NCBI GenBank assembly: GCA_002352665.1
Contig: DEIV01000060.1
Location: 29,341-93,340, forward strand
Length of the DNA stretch: 64,000 nt
Direction: 5' to 3'
Source of the DNA: Flavobacteriaceae bacterium UBA2765
Lineage (GTDB): Bacteria; Bacteroidota; Bacteroidia; Flavobacteriales; Flavobacteriaceae
Shown here piece after piece: positions 35,511 to 45,257 of this stretch. Within the stretch, counting starts at the first letter, position 1, and every line of letters starts with the position of its first letter. The notes beneath the pieces were generated by a model that saw nothing but the letters and a program-made list of their open reading frames with translations, did no database searches and was not told the origin of the DNA. Made by a program: the position numbers and the translations under genes.

Positions 35511-36164
35511 TTATAAATACTGAGTCAAATCTAAACAACTGTCTATTAATAAATCGGGTTTTACAGCGTTGAGAATATCTTTTGAACGATATCCATAAGA
35601 AACGGCACAAGTATGTATCCCTGCTGCTTTTCCAGCTTCAATATCATGTGTTGAGTCACCAATCATAACAGCTTCTTGAGGAGCTATATTAAGTTCTTTT
35701 AATATTAAATGGATTCCTTCGGGGCTAGGCTTTAGCTTATATTTTTTAGGTTGTGCACCCATTATTTTTACAAAGTGAGTATCTAATTGTAATTTCTGAA
35801 CAATTTCAACAGTATATGTGTCTGGCTTATTACTATACACGGCTTTTTTCTTATCTGAAAAATAAGTTAACATATCTGGAATATTCTTATAGTATGTAGT
35901 TTTATTGACAAGATTTTTAGCGTAATATTCTAAGAAATAGGAGTGAGCTTTTTCCAGAGTTTCGTCCTTAGTGTTTCCAATGGCCAATTGTATTAGATTT
36001 TTTAATCCACTACCAACCATTTTTTTTACTTGTTCTTGGTTTAATTCGGGATGATTTAGTTTTGTCAAAGCGTAGTTAACGCTATCAGTTAAATCTGGAA
36101 TTGAATCAACTAGAGTTCCATCTAGATCAAAGATTAATAATTTAATATTCTTTATTTTTTCCAT
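35511..36164 (-). CDS. gph: HAD-family phosphatase, phosphoglycolate phosphatase-like
   Basis: 217 residues. HAD motif I is FDLDGTLVDS (nucleophile Asp), motif II YSNKPDTYT, motif III Lys in KLKPSPEGIH and motif IV MIGDSTHDIEAGKAAG. A helical cap lies between motifs I and II. The closest class is Gph/PGP, which clears 2-phosphoglycolate, but HAD substrate assignment by eye is weak. Cytoplasmic. The start of the GH20 gene's 3' end is 43 nt upstream on the same strand. Confidence 0.82.
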   Translation of the reverse strand: MEKIKNIKLLIFDLDGTLVDSIPDLTDSVNYALTKLNHPELNQEQVKKMVGSGLKNLIQLAIGNTKDETLEKAHSYFLEYYAKNLVNKTTYYKNIPDMLTYFSDKKKAVYSNKPDTYTVEIVQKLQLDTHFVKIMGAQPKKYKLKPSPEGIHLILKELNIAPQEAVMIGDSTHDIEAGKAAGIHTCAVSYGYRSKDILNAVKPDLLIDSCLDLTQYL

Positions 36165-36207
36165 CCAAGCCTTAGAATATTTTACAAAATTATCTACTTA
36201 TAGAATA

Positions 36208-38082
36208 TTATTTACCTGCTCTTTTTACAAGATCTTCTCTGTGAATTAGCAATTCTCTACCTATAGGCTCTCCATTGACAAAAGTACGTGTTCGTAAACT
36301 TAAATTTCCTTTAGGTATTTCAAAAGATCCGGTATATTTTTCACCAAACTGTACGGGGTAAGTATTGTTTATTGTATAATAAATTTCAGAATTTGGTATT
36401 GAATTTTTTAATTCGCAGATCAATTTATTACCATCGTTAGCAACAGATACAATAGGATCATAAACCGCTTTGCTAATATTGAGTTTAGCATTATCAAATC
36501 TAGAAAAATGATGCATAGTACGCGTAATAAAATTATCTAAGTCTTTTTTATCTTTAGGGCTCCAAAGTGATTCAGAAATGGCGAATGCTCTTGGGTAGGT
36601 CATATAAAAAGCAAATGGTAAATTAGGAATTTCTTCTGTCCATAGATTAGCTTGTCCGCCTATAATGTATTCAGCATTTGCTTCCTCTGGTATGGGTTCA
36701 AAACTATATGCTTTTTCAAGACTCAAGCTAGCATAAATATTTGTTTCAACACTTCTATCTCCTTGTGTATAATCTAAATAGGCATAGGTAGTTGGAGACA
36801 TCACTACTTCATGTTCCATTTTTGAAGCTTCAACACCACCTTTCATACCTCGCCAGCTCATAACTGCAGCACCTTTGGCTAAGCCACCTTCTAATATTTC
36901 ATCCCATCCAATAATCTTTTTCCCTTTACTGCTAATAATTTTTTCAACTCTTTTCACAAAATAACTTTGGAGTTCATGAGTATCTTTTATCTTATTTTTT
37001 TTCATAAATTTTTGTACTTCCTTATTTTCTTCCCAATAGCCATGATAAGCTTCATCTCCGCCCATATGGATATATTCTCCTGGAAAGAGTGCTGCTACTT
37101 CAGTAAAAACCTTATCTACAAATTCATATACTTTTTCGTCGGTAGGATTCAAGGTGTTTTCGATAAGCATTTTAAATTTTCCACCACCATACCATTCTGA
37201 AAATTTTATACCAGGAGCTACAAATTTCGGTTCTTTTTTTACTGAAAGGTCTGGATAAGCGGCAAGTGCTGCCATACTATGCCCAGGGATATCAATTTCA
37301 GGTACAATGGTAATATTTCTAGCAGCGGCATAATTAACTATATCCTTAATTTGTTCTTGAGTATAGAATCCTCCGTAGGTTGCTTTTTCATCCGGTTTTG
37401 GATTTTCTCTATTTTCACCAAAACGACCATATCTTTCAACTCTCCATGCTCCAATTTCAGTTAATTTTGGAAGCGATTTTATTTCAATTCGCCATCCTTG
37501 ATCATCAGTTAAATGCCAATGAAATACATTAAATTTATATGCTGACATTTGATCCAAATATGCTTTAACTTCATCAACAGTAAAGAAATGCCGACTTACA
37601 TCTAACATTAGGCCTCTCCATTTAAAACGAGGATAGTCAGTAATACTACAACCTGAAATACTTATAGTATCAGTTTTTTTTTCTGGAAATAATTGTTTTA
37701 AGGTTTGAACACCATTAAAAATACCCGCAGCTTTATTTGCAGAAAGAACAATATTGTCTTCGATTACTTCTAAAGAATAGCCTTCATTACCCAATGTTAC
37801 ATCTGCTTTTTTGTTTAAAGAAATTTTGATGCAATTCTTTTTTGATTTTTTGTCAATTAGAGCTATTCCTTTTGTTGCAAGAAATTCTCGTAATTGATTG
37901 ATGTGTGTTGTAGCTTGATCATCATTTATATTACCACTTAAATATAGCTCATTTTGAAAAGTAAAAGAAGCGTCTGTTACTGTATAGCTTACAGGAATTG
38001 GAATAATACTATGCTGTGCAAAAAAAGTATTAGTTTGAAAAAGAAATAAAATTAATAAAGTAGGGAGTTTAATATATTTCAT
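36208..38082 (-). CDS. Beta-N-acetylhexosaminidase, GH20
   Basis: 624 residues from ATG 38082 with a Sec signal (MKYIKLPTLLILFLFQTNTFFAQ). An in-frame TTG at 38100 overlaps the upstream stop but would add residues before the signal peptide. An N-terminal GH20b domain (about 25-150) precedes the GH20 barrel: WRGLMLDVSRHFF, YKFNVFHWHLTDDQGWRIEIK, PEIDIPGHS and the catalytic Asp-Glu pair in HMGGDEAYHGYW. A C-terminal beta domain (about 530-624) follows. It releases GlcNAc/GalNAc from chitooligosaccharides or glycans in the periplasm. It directly follows the nagB fusion gene. Confidence 0.93.
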   Translation of the reverse strand: MKYIKLPTLLILFLFQTNTFFAQHSIIPIPVSYTVTDASFTFQNELYLSGNINDDQATTHINQLREFLATKGIALIDKKSKKNCIKISLNKKADVTLGNEGYSLEVIEDNIVLSANKAAGIFNGVQTLKQLFPEKKTDTISISGCSITDYPRFKWRGLMLDVSRHFFTVDEVKAYLDQMSAYKFNVFHWHLTDDQGWRIEIKSLPKLTEIGAWRVERYGRFGENRENPKPDEKATYGGFYTQEQIKDIVNYAAARNITIVPEIDIPGHSMAALAAYPDLSVKKEPKFVAPGIKFSEWYGGGKFKMLIENTLNPTDEKVYEFVDKVFTEVAALFPGEYIHMGGDEAYHGYWEENKEVQKFMKKNKIKDTHELQSYFVKRVEKIISSKGKKIIGWDEILEGGLAKGAAVMSWRGMKGGVEASKMEHEVVMSPTTYAYLDYTQGDRSVETNIYASLSLEKAYSFEPIPEEANAEYIIGGQANLWTEEIPNLPFAFYMTYPRAFAISESLWSPKDKKDLDNFITRTMHHFSRFDNAKLNISKAVYDPIVSVANDGNKLICELKNSIPNSEIYYTINNTYPVQFGEKYTGSFEIPKGNLSLRTRTFVNGEPIGRELLIHREDLVKRAGK

Positions 38083-38096
38083 AATAATTATTTTGT

Positions 38097-40022
38097 TCAA
38101 AAATAATAGCGTTTAAAGGCTTCAATAGCGGCATAGTCAGCAAGTCCAAGACTTTGGTATTTGTTAGCGGTAAGTCTATTTCTATCTTCTACTCTCATCC
38201 AAAACTCTCTTGAATCGTCACCTTGAAACATTACTCCATCTTTTTGAGATTGATGGTAAAAAATAGCATGTCTTTTCTTCATAACTTGATCAGGGCTCAT
38301 AGGTACAGCCATATCAATTTCATAAGTTTCCCATTCATGCCAAGCACCTCTATATAACCAAACCCAACAATCATCCATGTACTTATTAGATTTCAATTCT
38401 TTAAGAGCACCAAAAAGAGCATTTAAACACACTTCATGAGTGCCATGTGGATCTGCTAAATCGCCTGCCGCATATATTTGATGTGGCTTAACAGTATCAA
38501 TTATAATGCTCATAATAGAAATATCTTCATCTGATAATTTATTCTTTTTGATGGTTCCTGTTTCATAAAATGGCAGGTCTAAAAAATGCACATTTTTATC
38601 AGGTACACCTAAATACCGAGTGGAGGCTAAAGATTCACTACGTCTAATTAAGGCTTTTAGTTTTCTTACCTCTAAGGTGTCAATACTATTTTCATCTTTT
38701 TTTTGTATATTTTCAATGATTTTATCAATAGCATCAGCATCATTTAATTTTTTACTGACTTCAGCATATTTTAGAGCTTCCTGATCAGAAACAGCAATAT
38801 TACCCGAGGTTTGATAAGCAATATGAACTTCATGTCCTTGCTCTACAAGCCTATCAAAAGTACCTCCCATAGATATTACATCATCATCAGGATGTGGACT
38901 AAAAATAATTACGCGTTTTTTAGCTGGTGTTGCACGCTCAGGCCTATTCGTATCATCAGCTTTAGGTTTTCCACCAGGCCATCCTGTAATGGTATGTTGT
39001 AAAACATTAAACATTTTAATATTTAAATCGTATGCTGTATTTTCTTCAATAAGTAAACCAGACATTCCATTATTATTATAGTCTTTATCGGTTAGCTTTA
39101 AAATTGATTTATTTAACAACTCACTTAACCAAACTACTGCTTTTCTCTTTAAATCTTCTGTCCATATGCAAGAAGAAACCAACCAAGGTGTTTTTACTCT
39201 AGTCAGTTCTAAAGATGCTTGAGTGTCTAAAACAAAAGTTGTATTATTATGTGTTTGTAAATAAGTAGCAGGAACTTCAGAAGAAATTTCACCTTCTATG
39301 GTTTCTTTAATAATCTGAGATTTGTTAATACCCCAAGCTAAGAGTATTATTCGATTGGCTTTTTTTATAGTACCTATCCCCATAGTGATAGCTTTTCTAG
39401 GTACATTATCAATTCCTAAAAAAGCTGGAGCGGCATCAACTCTTGTAATATGATCTAGGGTAATACTTCTGGTACCAGAGTTTAAATGAGAACCGGGTTC
39501 ATTAAAACCGACATGCCCGGTTCTACCAATACCTAATAGTTGAAGATCTAAACCTCCAGCTTCTTTTATTTGCATTTCATAATCAATGCAGTATTGGTAT
39601 AAATTGTTGTTATTAATAGTGCCATCTGGTATGTGAATATTTTCAGGCAGTATGTCAATATGATCAAACAGATGTTCATGCATAAAATAGTGATAGCTCT
39701 GTATATTTTGCCTTTCCATTGGGAAGTATTCATCCAAATTAAAAGAAATGACATGGGCAAAGCTCAACCCTTCTTCTTTATGCATTCTAACTAATTCTTC
39801 ATAAACTTTTATTGGAGATGAGCCCGTGGCCAATCCCAAAACACAGTTTTTATTTTCTTTAGTTTTACTTTTAATGAGTGTTGCAATCTCTTCAGCAACT
39901 ATTAAAGAAGCTTCTTGAGAATTGTCAAAAATTACATTGTGAATTTTTTCAAATCTGGTCTCTTCAAATTTGCCGGCAGGACTGTGTGCCAGATTTATTT
40001 TATTTAGTATTGTAGTAGACAT
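38097..40022 (-). CDS. nagB: NagB glucosamine-6-phosphate deaminase fused to a PIG-L/LmbE deacetylase domain
   Basis: 641 residues. Residues 1-300 are NagB: GLATGSSP (63-70), SFNLDEY with Asp97, and GIGRTGHVGFNEPG with His170 and Glu175. Residues about 368-641 form a PIG-L domain: SPHPDDDVISMGG with zinc ligands His377, Asp379/Asp380, and a downstream DPHGTHEVC histidine. Residues 310-365 link the two. NagB alone is about 260 residues, so this is a true fusion, known in Bacteroidota. The PIG-L part may deacetylate GlcNAc-6-P before the deaminase makes fructose-6-P, replacing NagA, which is absent here. It precedes GH20 in the same operon. Confidence 0.9.
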   Translation of the reverse strand: MSTTILNKINLAHSPAGKFEETRFEKIHNVIFDNSQEASLIVAEEIATLIKSKTKENKNCVLGLATGSSPIKVYEELVRMHKEEGLSFAHVISFNLDEYFPMERQNIQSYHYFMHEHLFDHIDILPENIHIPDGTINNNNLYQYCIDYEMQIKEAGGLDLQLLGIGRTGHVGFNEPGSHLNSGTRSITLDHITRVDAAPAFLGIDNVPRKAITMGIGTIKKANRIILLAWGINKSQIIKETIEGEISSEVPATYLQTHNNTTFVLDTQASLELTRVKTPWLVSSCIWTEDLKRKAVVWLSELLNKSILKLTDKDYNNNGMSGLLIEENTAYDLNIKMFNVLQHTITGWPGGKPKADDTNRPERATPAKKRVIIFSPHPDDDVISMGGTFDRLVEQGHEVHIAYQTSGNIAVSDQEALKYAEVSKKLNDADAIDKIIENIQKKDENSIDTLEVRKLKALIRRSESLASTRYLGVPDKNVHFLDLPFYETGTIKKNKLSDEDISIMSIIIDTVKPHQIYAAGDLADPHGTHEVCLNALFGALKELKSNKYMDDCWVWLYRGAWHEWETYEIDMAVPMSPDQVMKKRHAIFYHQSQKDGVMFQGDDSREFWMRVEDRNRLTANKYQSLGLADYAAIEAFKRYYF

Positions 40023-40452
40023 TGTTTTTATTATTTGTGGATCGTATCGCGTTTAGCGTAATTAACTTCCTCCCTATAAATTTAGAGCTATAGGTATAAT
40101 TCTATTTGAATATTTGTATTAACATTGTTTTTGAAAAAATAAACGGAAGTAAGCTCCCGTTTATTTTTAAACTAACTCAAACATATACTCAATTTTCTAA
40201 TACTTTTATTTAGAATCAATACTAAATAATATTATAAAACTATTAATACTTATCATTGGAATAAAAATTAATATACTAACGGCATTAAATTTATAATGAA
40301 TAACCATTATTAAGGTATAAACATTAGTTTATTATTTTTTTTTGAATAAAATTCTTTGATTTTGAGTACTCAAAATCACATATTGATATAGGCTAAAACC
40401 TATGGAGTTAAAAAATTAACATATATATTTGTTATATTCTAATTATATATTT
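40023..40452. other. Divergent intergenic region between nagB and the LytS-type kinase
   Basis: 430 bp. It contains a terminator-like hairpin (40136-40167) and two TATATTTG boxes (40424-40431 and 40446-40453) before the kinase gene. No gene is seen, but the terminator between divergent genes suggests a short leader transcript or small RNA. Confidence 0.4.
40136..40168. terminator. Terminator-like hairpin in a divergent promoter region
   Basis: A perfect 11-bp stem (AAAATAAACGG 40136-40146 / CCGTTTATTTT 40157-40167) with a 10-base loop and A/T runs on both sides. It lies 114 bp upstream of the nagB start and about 285 bp upstream of the kinase gene, so it does not end either gene. Confidence 0.55.
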
Positions 40453-41502
40453 GTGCAGACACTAAAAAATCCAAGCCAAAAGATCCCAATAAGATATCAC
40501 ATTATATTTTGGATAAGTTATTTTATAATCAATGTAATTAGGTATGGAAGTATTAATAATGATTATTGGTACTCTTTAAAATCAAATTTGGTAGAGTTTC
40601 CATTAAATATTTTAATTACCTATTTTACAATTTATTATTTAATTACAAAGTTTATACTTAAAAAGAGATATATTCATTTCTTTCTATTGTTTTTCATATC
40701 GCTTATTTTGTTCTACCTATTAAGAACGGGATTGCATTATGTATTGGTTAGTGAAAATATTTGGCCTGAAGCAGAAGGCATTCGAAAAATGTTCTCATTC
40801 AACCATATTGTTGCAGTGACAATTGGTGTTATTTATGTGATAGCCTTAGTCTCTGCGATCAAATTAACATTCGATTGGATTTCTGTTAAAAGTAGAAATG
40901 AAAAATTAATTAAAGTACAATTAGAAACAGAATTACAGTTCTTGAAAACACAAATTCAACCACACTTTTTTTTTAATACTTTAAATAATTTATATGCATT
41001 GGCCATTGAAAAATCCAATATCGTTCCTCAAGCGATACTTAAACTATCTGAAATAATGCAATATGTGTTGTACGAGGTTAAAGAGCCTAAAATCAAGCTA
41101 TTAAGAGAGGTAAATTATATACACACCTATTTAGAACTTGAAAAGTTAAGATTTGGAAGTTCCGTTAAATCAGAATTAAGAATTGTTGGAAATATTAATG
41201 ATACTGAGGTGCCACCATTACTTTTTTTGCCTTTTATAGAAAATTGTTTTAAACATGGTGCAAAAAACAATGATAATATAGAAGTAAGCATTACCTTTGA
41301 TAAAAAAGATACTAATTTGGTTTTTTATGTTGAGAATAGTTTTAACCAATCAACAAATGTTGTAACCAAACATGGTATTGGTATCAAAAATGTAAAACGA
41401 AGATTACAATTGTTATATCCAAATGAATTTGAACTTAAAACAAATATTACACAAAATAATTATGCAGTAGAACTTAAAATTCCTTTGATTAATGAAAGTT
41501 AG
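40453..41502 (+). CDS. LytS/YehU-type sensor histidine kinase
   Basis: About 349 residues from GTG 40453. An earlier TTG at 40429 sits inside a TATATTTG promoter box and is rejected. Four transmembrane helices (about 20-135 region) precede the His_kinase domain: the phosphoacceptor His171 in QIQPHFFFNTLNNL, then LPFIENCFKHGAKN (N-box) and KHGIGIKNVKRRLQLLY (G-box). No periplasmic sensor domain is seen. It overlaps the LytTR regulator gene by 11 nt. Neighbouring GlcNAc genes suggest it may respond to sugar or envelope state; this is inference. Confidence 0.88.
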   Translation: MQTLKNPSQKIPIRYHIIFWISYFIINVIRYGSINNDYWYSLKSNLVEFPLNILITYFTIYYLITKFILKKRYIHFFLLFFISLILFYLLRTGLHYVLVSENIWPEAEGIRKMFSFNHIVAVTIGVIYVIALVSAIKLTFDWISVKSRNEKLIKVQLETELQFLKTQIQPHFFFNTLNNLYALAIEKSNIVPQAILKLSEIMQYVLYEVKEPKIKLLREVNYIHTYLELEKLRFGSSVKSELRIVGNINDTEVPPLLFLPFIENCFKHGAKNNDNIEVSITFDKKDTNLVFYVENSFNQSTNVVTKHGIGIKNVKRRLQLLYPNEFELKTNITQNNYAVELKIPLINES

Positions 41503-42199
41503 ATGTATCATTATTGATGACGAACCTCTGGCAATAAAAATTATTGAAAAATACCTTTTAGAATTTCAAAATTTTGAATTGATAGGCTCTTTTAATAATC
41601 CCTTTATGGCATTGTCGGCAATAGAAGAAAATGATGTAGACGTTGTTTTCTTAGATATTAATATGCCTAAAATGAATGGACTTGAATTTGTAAGAAATTT
41701 AGAATCTAAACCAAATATTGTCATTACCACAGCGTATAGGGAATATGCTGTAGATAGTTTTACGCTAGATGTATTAGACTATTTAGTTAAACCGATTCCT
41801 TTTAATAGATTTTTGAAATCTATTAATAAAATATCGCAACATATTCATTTACAAAAAGGAAATACTACTATACAAGACGAAACGGATTCTCATATATTTT
41901 TAAAGGTAGATAAAAAATTGGTTAAGATTAAATTTGATGATATTTTTTACATCGAAAGCCTAAAAGATTATATAAAAATTTTTACTGCTGTTGGAGATTA
42001 CTTAGTGCATAAATCTTTAACAGGTATTACAGATGAACTACCCAAAAATAATTTTCTAAGGATCCATAGATCTTATACCATTGCTATTGATAAAGTAAAA
42101 AGTGTTGAAGGAAATCTGATTGAAATTAATACAAAAAGATTACCCATTGGAAGAAAATATGTTAATCATGCCAAACAGGCGATTTTAAGAACCAATTAA
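41492..42199 (+). CDS. LytTR-family response regulator
   Basis: 235 residues. The receiver domain (1-120) has Asp9/Asp10, the phosphorylated Asp55 in FLDINMPKMNG and Lys in LVKPIPF. The LytTR DNA-binding domain (about 130-235) shows FLKVDKKLVKIKFDDIFYIESLKDY and FLRIHRSYTIAIDKVK, both typical. It pairs with the upstream kinase by an 11-nt overlap. Target genes are unknown; the nag and sus genes nearby are candidates. Confidence 0.9.
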   Translation: MKVRCIIIDDEPLAIKIIEKYLLEFQNFELIGSFNNPFMALSAIEENDVDVVFLDINMPKMNGLEFVRNLESKPNIVITTAYREYAVDSFTLDVLDYLVKPIPFNRFLKSINKISQHIHLQKGNTTIQDETDSHIFLKVDKKLVKIKFDDIFYIESLKDYIKIFTAVGDYLVHKSLTGITDELPKNNFLRIHRSYTIAIDKVKSVEGNLIEINTKRLPIGRKYVNHAKQAILRTN

Positions 42200-42474
42200 A
42201 ATCAAATATTTATCAATTCACCAATTTTAGTCACGCGTTGCTATTTAAATATTAAATCTTTTATTTGTTTTATTGTAAATAAATAAATAAGGAACATTTT
42301 TATTTTTTATGATAGTATAATGTCCGTTCAGCCCAAATTTAATGTCAATTGTAGAAATTTTATATTGATTAACTGATATATTTATTACATTAGACATCAA
42401 TTTTAACCCATATTTTACACTTAATATTTTTCTATGGTGTGAAATACAAATCATAATTAAACTTTCTAAACTGT

Positions 42475-43803
42475 ATGTCACAAATTAAAGGATTGCCGGA
42501 ACAGAACAAAAACATGTTGGTGCCTATTGCTATAATAGCCGGCTTGTTTTTTATTTTTGGGTTTGTTACTTGGATCAATGGTTCCCTGATACCTTATATG
42601 AAAACGCTTAATGAGCTAACTACAGCACAAGCTCTTTTAGTAGCCTCCGCATCCTATATATCATTTGTGATTATGGCGTTGCCTGCATCTTATGTTATTG
42701 ATAAAATTGGCTATAGAAAAGGCATGTCTTTAGGCTTAATTATAATGGGTATTGGAGCTTTGGTTTTTATTCCGGCGGCTGGGTCGCGTACCTATTGGAT
42801 GTTTTTAACAGGCATTTTTATTCAAGGTTTGGGTATGACATTATTACAAACGGCATCCAATCCATATATAACTATTTTAGGCCCTATAAAGAGTGCGGCA
42901 AAACGTATTGCTATTATGGGGATTTCTAATAAAGTTGCGGGTGCCATAGCCAATCTTATTTTTGGAGCACTTTTATTATCTGGTATTAAGGAAATCAACG
43001 AAAAACTAGCTATAGTTGATGCGACTGAAAAAGAACAATTATTAGACAAGATGGCAGACAGTGTGGTTATGCCTTATATTATAATGGCTGTAATTTTATT
43101 TATTTTAGGAGTCTTAATTCGGAAAGCACCGTTACCCCATGTTGAAGCAGACCCAATTAAAGAGTCTACTGATGGTTCAACCACCAAAACTAGTATTTTT
43201 CAATTCCCGCATTTATGGCTTGGTGTATTAACATTGTTTGTTTATGTTGGGGTAGAAGTTGTCGCTGTAGATACTATTATTGCATATGGTCTGTCTTTAG
43301 GTTTTGATGGGGAAGAAGCCAAATTTTTTGCAACTTTTACGTTGATGGCTATGGTTGGAACCTATGCATTAGGGATCGTATTGATTCCAAAATGGATAAG
43401 TCAAGCTACCGCTTTAAAATTGAGTGCTTTGTTGGGAATTGTTTTTACCTTCTTTATAGTTTTTACTGCAGGATTTACTTCAGTTTTATTTGTTGCGGCA
43501 CTAGGGATAGCAAATGCATTGGTGTGGCCAGCTGTATGGCCATTGACCTTAGAAGGTCTTGGGAAATTTACCAAAACGGCATCGGCATTGTTAATTATGG
43601 CTATTGCCGGTGGTGCGGTCATCCCACCTTTATATGGACGATTGGTAGACGGTAAAAAGGCAGAATTATTAGCTCAAGGTATAAGTGAAGTTTCTGCAAC
43701 AGCAGCGGCAGCAACATCCGGATATTGGATTTTACTACCTTGTTATATAATTATTTTATACTATGCTATTGCAGGCCATAAATTGGGTTTAAATAAAAAT
43801 TAA
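42475..43803 (+). CDS. nagP: FucP/NagP-type sugar MFS transporter
   Basis: 442 residues, 12 transmembrane helices. FIFGFVTWINGSLIPYMK, QGLGMTLLQTASNPYIT and the second-half YVGVEVVAVDTIIAYG match the FucP subfamily of sugar:H+ symporters. In Bacteroidota neighbourhoods with nagB and GH20, such proteins (NagP) import GlcNAc. Substrate assignment rests on context. It is followed 125 nt later by the NagX-like gene on the same strand. Confidence 0.85.
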   Translation: MSQIKGLPEQNKNMLVPIAIIAGLFFIFGFVTWINGSLIPYMKTLNELTTAQALLVASASYISFVIMALPASYVIDKIGYRKGMSLGLIIMGIGALVFIPAAGSRTYWMFLTGIFIQGLGMTLLQTASNPYITILGPIKSAAKRIAIMGISNKVAGAIANLIFGALLLSGIKEINEKLAIVDATEKEQLLDKMADSVVMPYIIMAVILFILGVLIRKAPLPHVEADPIKESTDGSTTKTSIFQFPHLWLGVLTLFVYVGVEVVAVDTIIAYGLSLGFDGEEAKFFATFTLMAMVGTYALGIVLIPKWISQATALKLSALLGIVFTFFIVFTAGFTSVLFVAALGIANALVWPAVWPLTLEGLGKFTKTASALLIMAIAGGAVIPPLYGRLVDGKKAELLAQGISEVSATAAAATSGYWILLPCYIIILYYAIAGHKLGLNKN

Positions 43804-43928
43804 TGATAATGATAGACAGAAGAATTGATATCAGTGAAATATATAACACAAAGGCATAGTACTAATTAGATAGTTGAAAATTAGTAATTTTTAAACCAGA
43901 AATATAAAACCCAAAACATTATTATCAT

Positions 43929-45020
43929 ATGAAAACAAATAGAGTAGCATCTGTAGATGTATTAAGAGGGTTTACTATTGCCGCTATGATTTTGGTGAAT
44001 ACACCTGGTACGTGGAGTCATGTTTATGCTCCATTACTACATGCAGATTGGCATGGATACACACCAACTGATTTGATATTCCCTTTCTTTTTATTTATTG
44101 TTGGTATATCAATTTCTTTTGCGTATAAAAACAAACCGAAAAATTCAAAAACCTATAAAAAAATAATTATTAGAAGTTTGAAAATTATTGGGCTGGGATT
44201 GTTCCTAAATTGGTTTTTACCTTATTTACCTTTTTTTAAATCTTTTAGTGAATTAAGAATTCCCGGTGTTTTGCAGAGAATAGGCCTTGTGTTTTTTATA
44301 GCGGCCATTTTAAATTTAAATTTTAAATGGAAAACTTTATTGTCTATGGCTGTGGTGATTTTAATAGGGTATTGGTTATGGTTAGGTTTTGTGCCATTAC
44401 ATGGAGAACCACCTACTTTTGATAGAGCACCAAATAATTGGGCTAATTATTTAGATGTGCAAATTTTTGGTAAACATAACTACAAGCCCGACTATGATCC
44501 TGAAGGTTTATTGAGTACATTACCTGCAATTGTATCATCTATTCTAGGTATTTTAATTGGAAAAATTTTAACCAACGCTAAAGAAAATAAACTGGTTATT
44601 TTAAGCGTGTTGGGTATTGTTATGATTGTATTGGGTACCGTTTGGGATATTTGGTTTCCTATAAACAAAGCACTTTGGACGAGTAGTTTTGTACTAGTTA
44701 CTGCCGGGTGGGCTACATTGATTCTAGGAGTGGTACACTATATAATGGATGTTAAGAAAATAAAATTTGGATCTATATTTAAGTATGTAGGTTCTAATGC
44801 CATTGTTATTTATTTTATGTCAAGTTTTATATCTAAAACATTTGGAATGATACAGATTAATGAAACGGAAAGTATCCATGGCTGGCTATACCATACCTTT
44901 TATACCAGTTTTATATCTATTGATAAACTAGCATCAATGTTATATGCACTTACAGTGGTAGCATTTTATGTACTATTGGGTTATATACTTTATAAAAGAA
45001 ATATTTTTATTAAAGTGTAA
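43929..45020 (+). CDS. NagX-like inner-membrane acyltransferase (DUF5009/HGSNAT-like)
   Basis: 363 residues, about 10 transmembrane helices. It starts RVASVDVLRGFTIAAMILVNTPGTWSHVYAPLLHADWHGYTPTDLIFPFFLFIVGIS in the family pattern (given in parts: DVLRGFTIAAM, HADWHGYTPTDLIFP). The motif resembles heparan-alpha-glucosaminide N-acetyltransferase and NagX. NagX genes cluster with GlcNAc catabolism in marine bacteria. It may acetylate glucosaminides across the membrane; function is inferred from the family. Confidence 0.83.
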   Translation: MKTNRVASVDVLRGFTIAAMILVNTPGTWSHVYAPLLHADWHGYTPTDLIFPFFLFIVGISISFAYKNKPKNSKTYKKIIIRSLKIIGLGLFLNWFLPYLPFFKSFSELRIPGVLQRIGLVFFIAAILNLNFKWKTLLSMAVVILIGYWLWLGFVPLHGEPPTFDRAPNNWANYLDVQIFGKHNYKPDYDPEGLLSTLPAIVSSILGILIGKILTNAKENKLVILSVLGIVMIVLGTVWDIWFPINKALWTSSFVLVTAGWATLILGVVHYIMDVKKIKFGSIFKYVGSNAIVIYFMSSFISKTFGMIQINETESIHGWLYHTFYTSFISIDKLASMLYALTVVAFYVLLGYILYKRNIFIKV

Positions 45021-45257
45021 AGCTTGAGTTAATTTTGAATCACTAATTTATAATAATTCTAATTAAATAGTTTTATAATCCAATACACGTTATTCATTGT
45101 TGATTTGATGTTGTTTAGATATTAATTTTTTCTAAAATGTACTTTTATAGGTAAATTTAAACTTTACAAAGAATAAATAATCGTTAAGTTATTTTTTAAT
45201 ATTTAGTGATTGTTAATTCAAGTCAAATTTTAACTATTTAACTAATTCAAATTAATT

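Noticed and set aside
42245..42481. A 78-residue minus-strand open frame in the gap before the sugar transporter gene
   Set aside because: It covers the promoter region of the transporter gene and has no recognisable domain; composition is that of non-coding AT-rich DNA.
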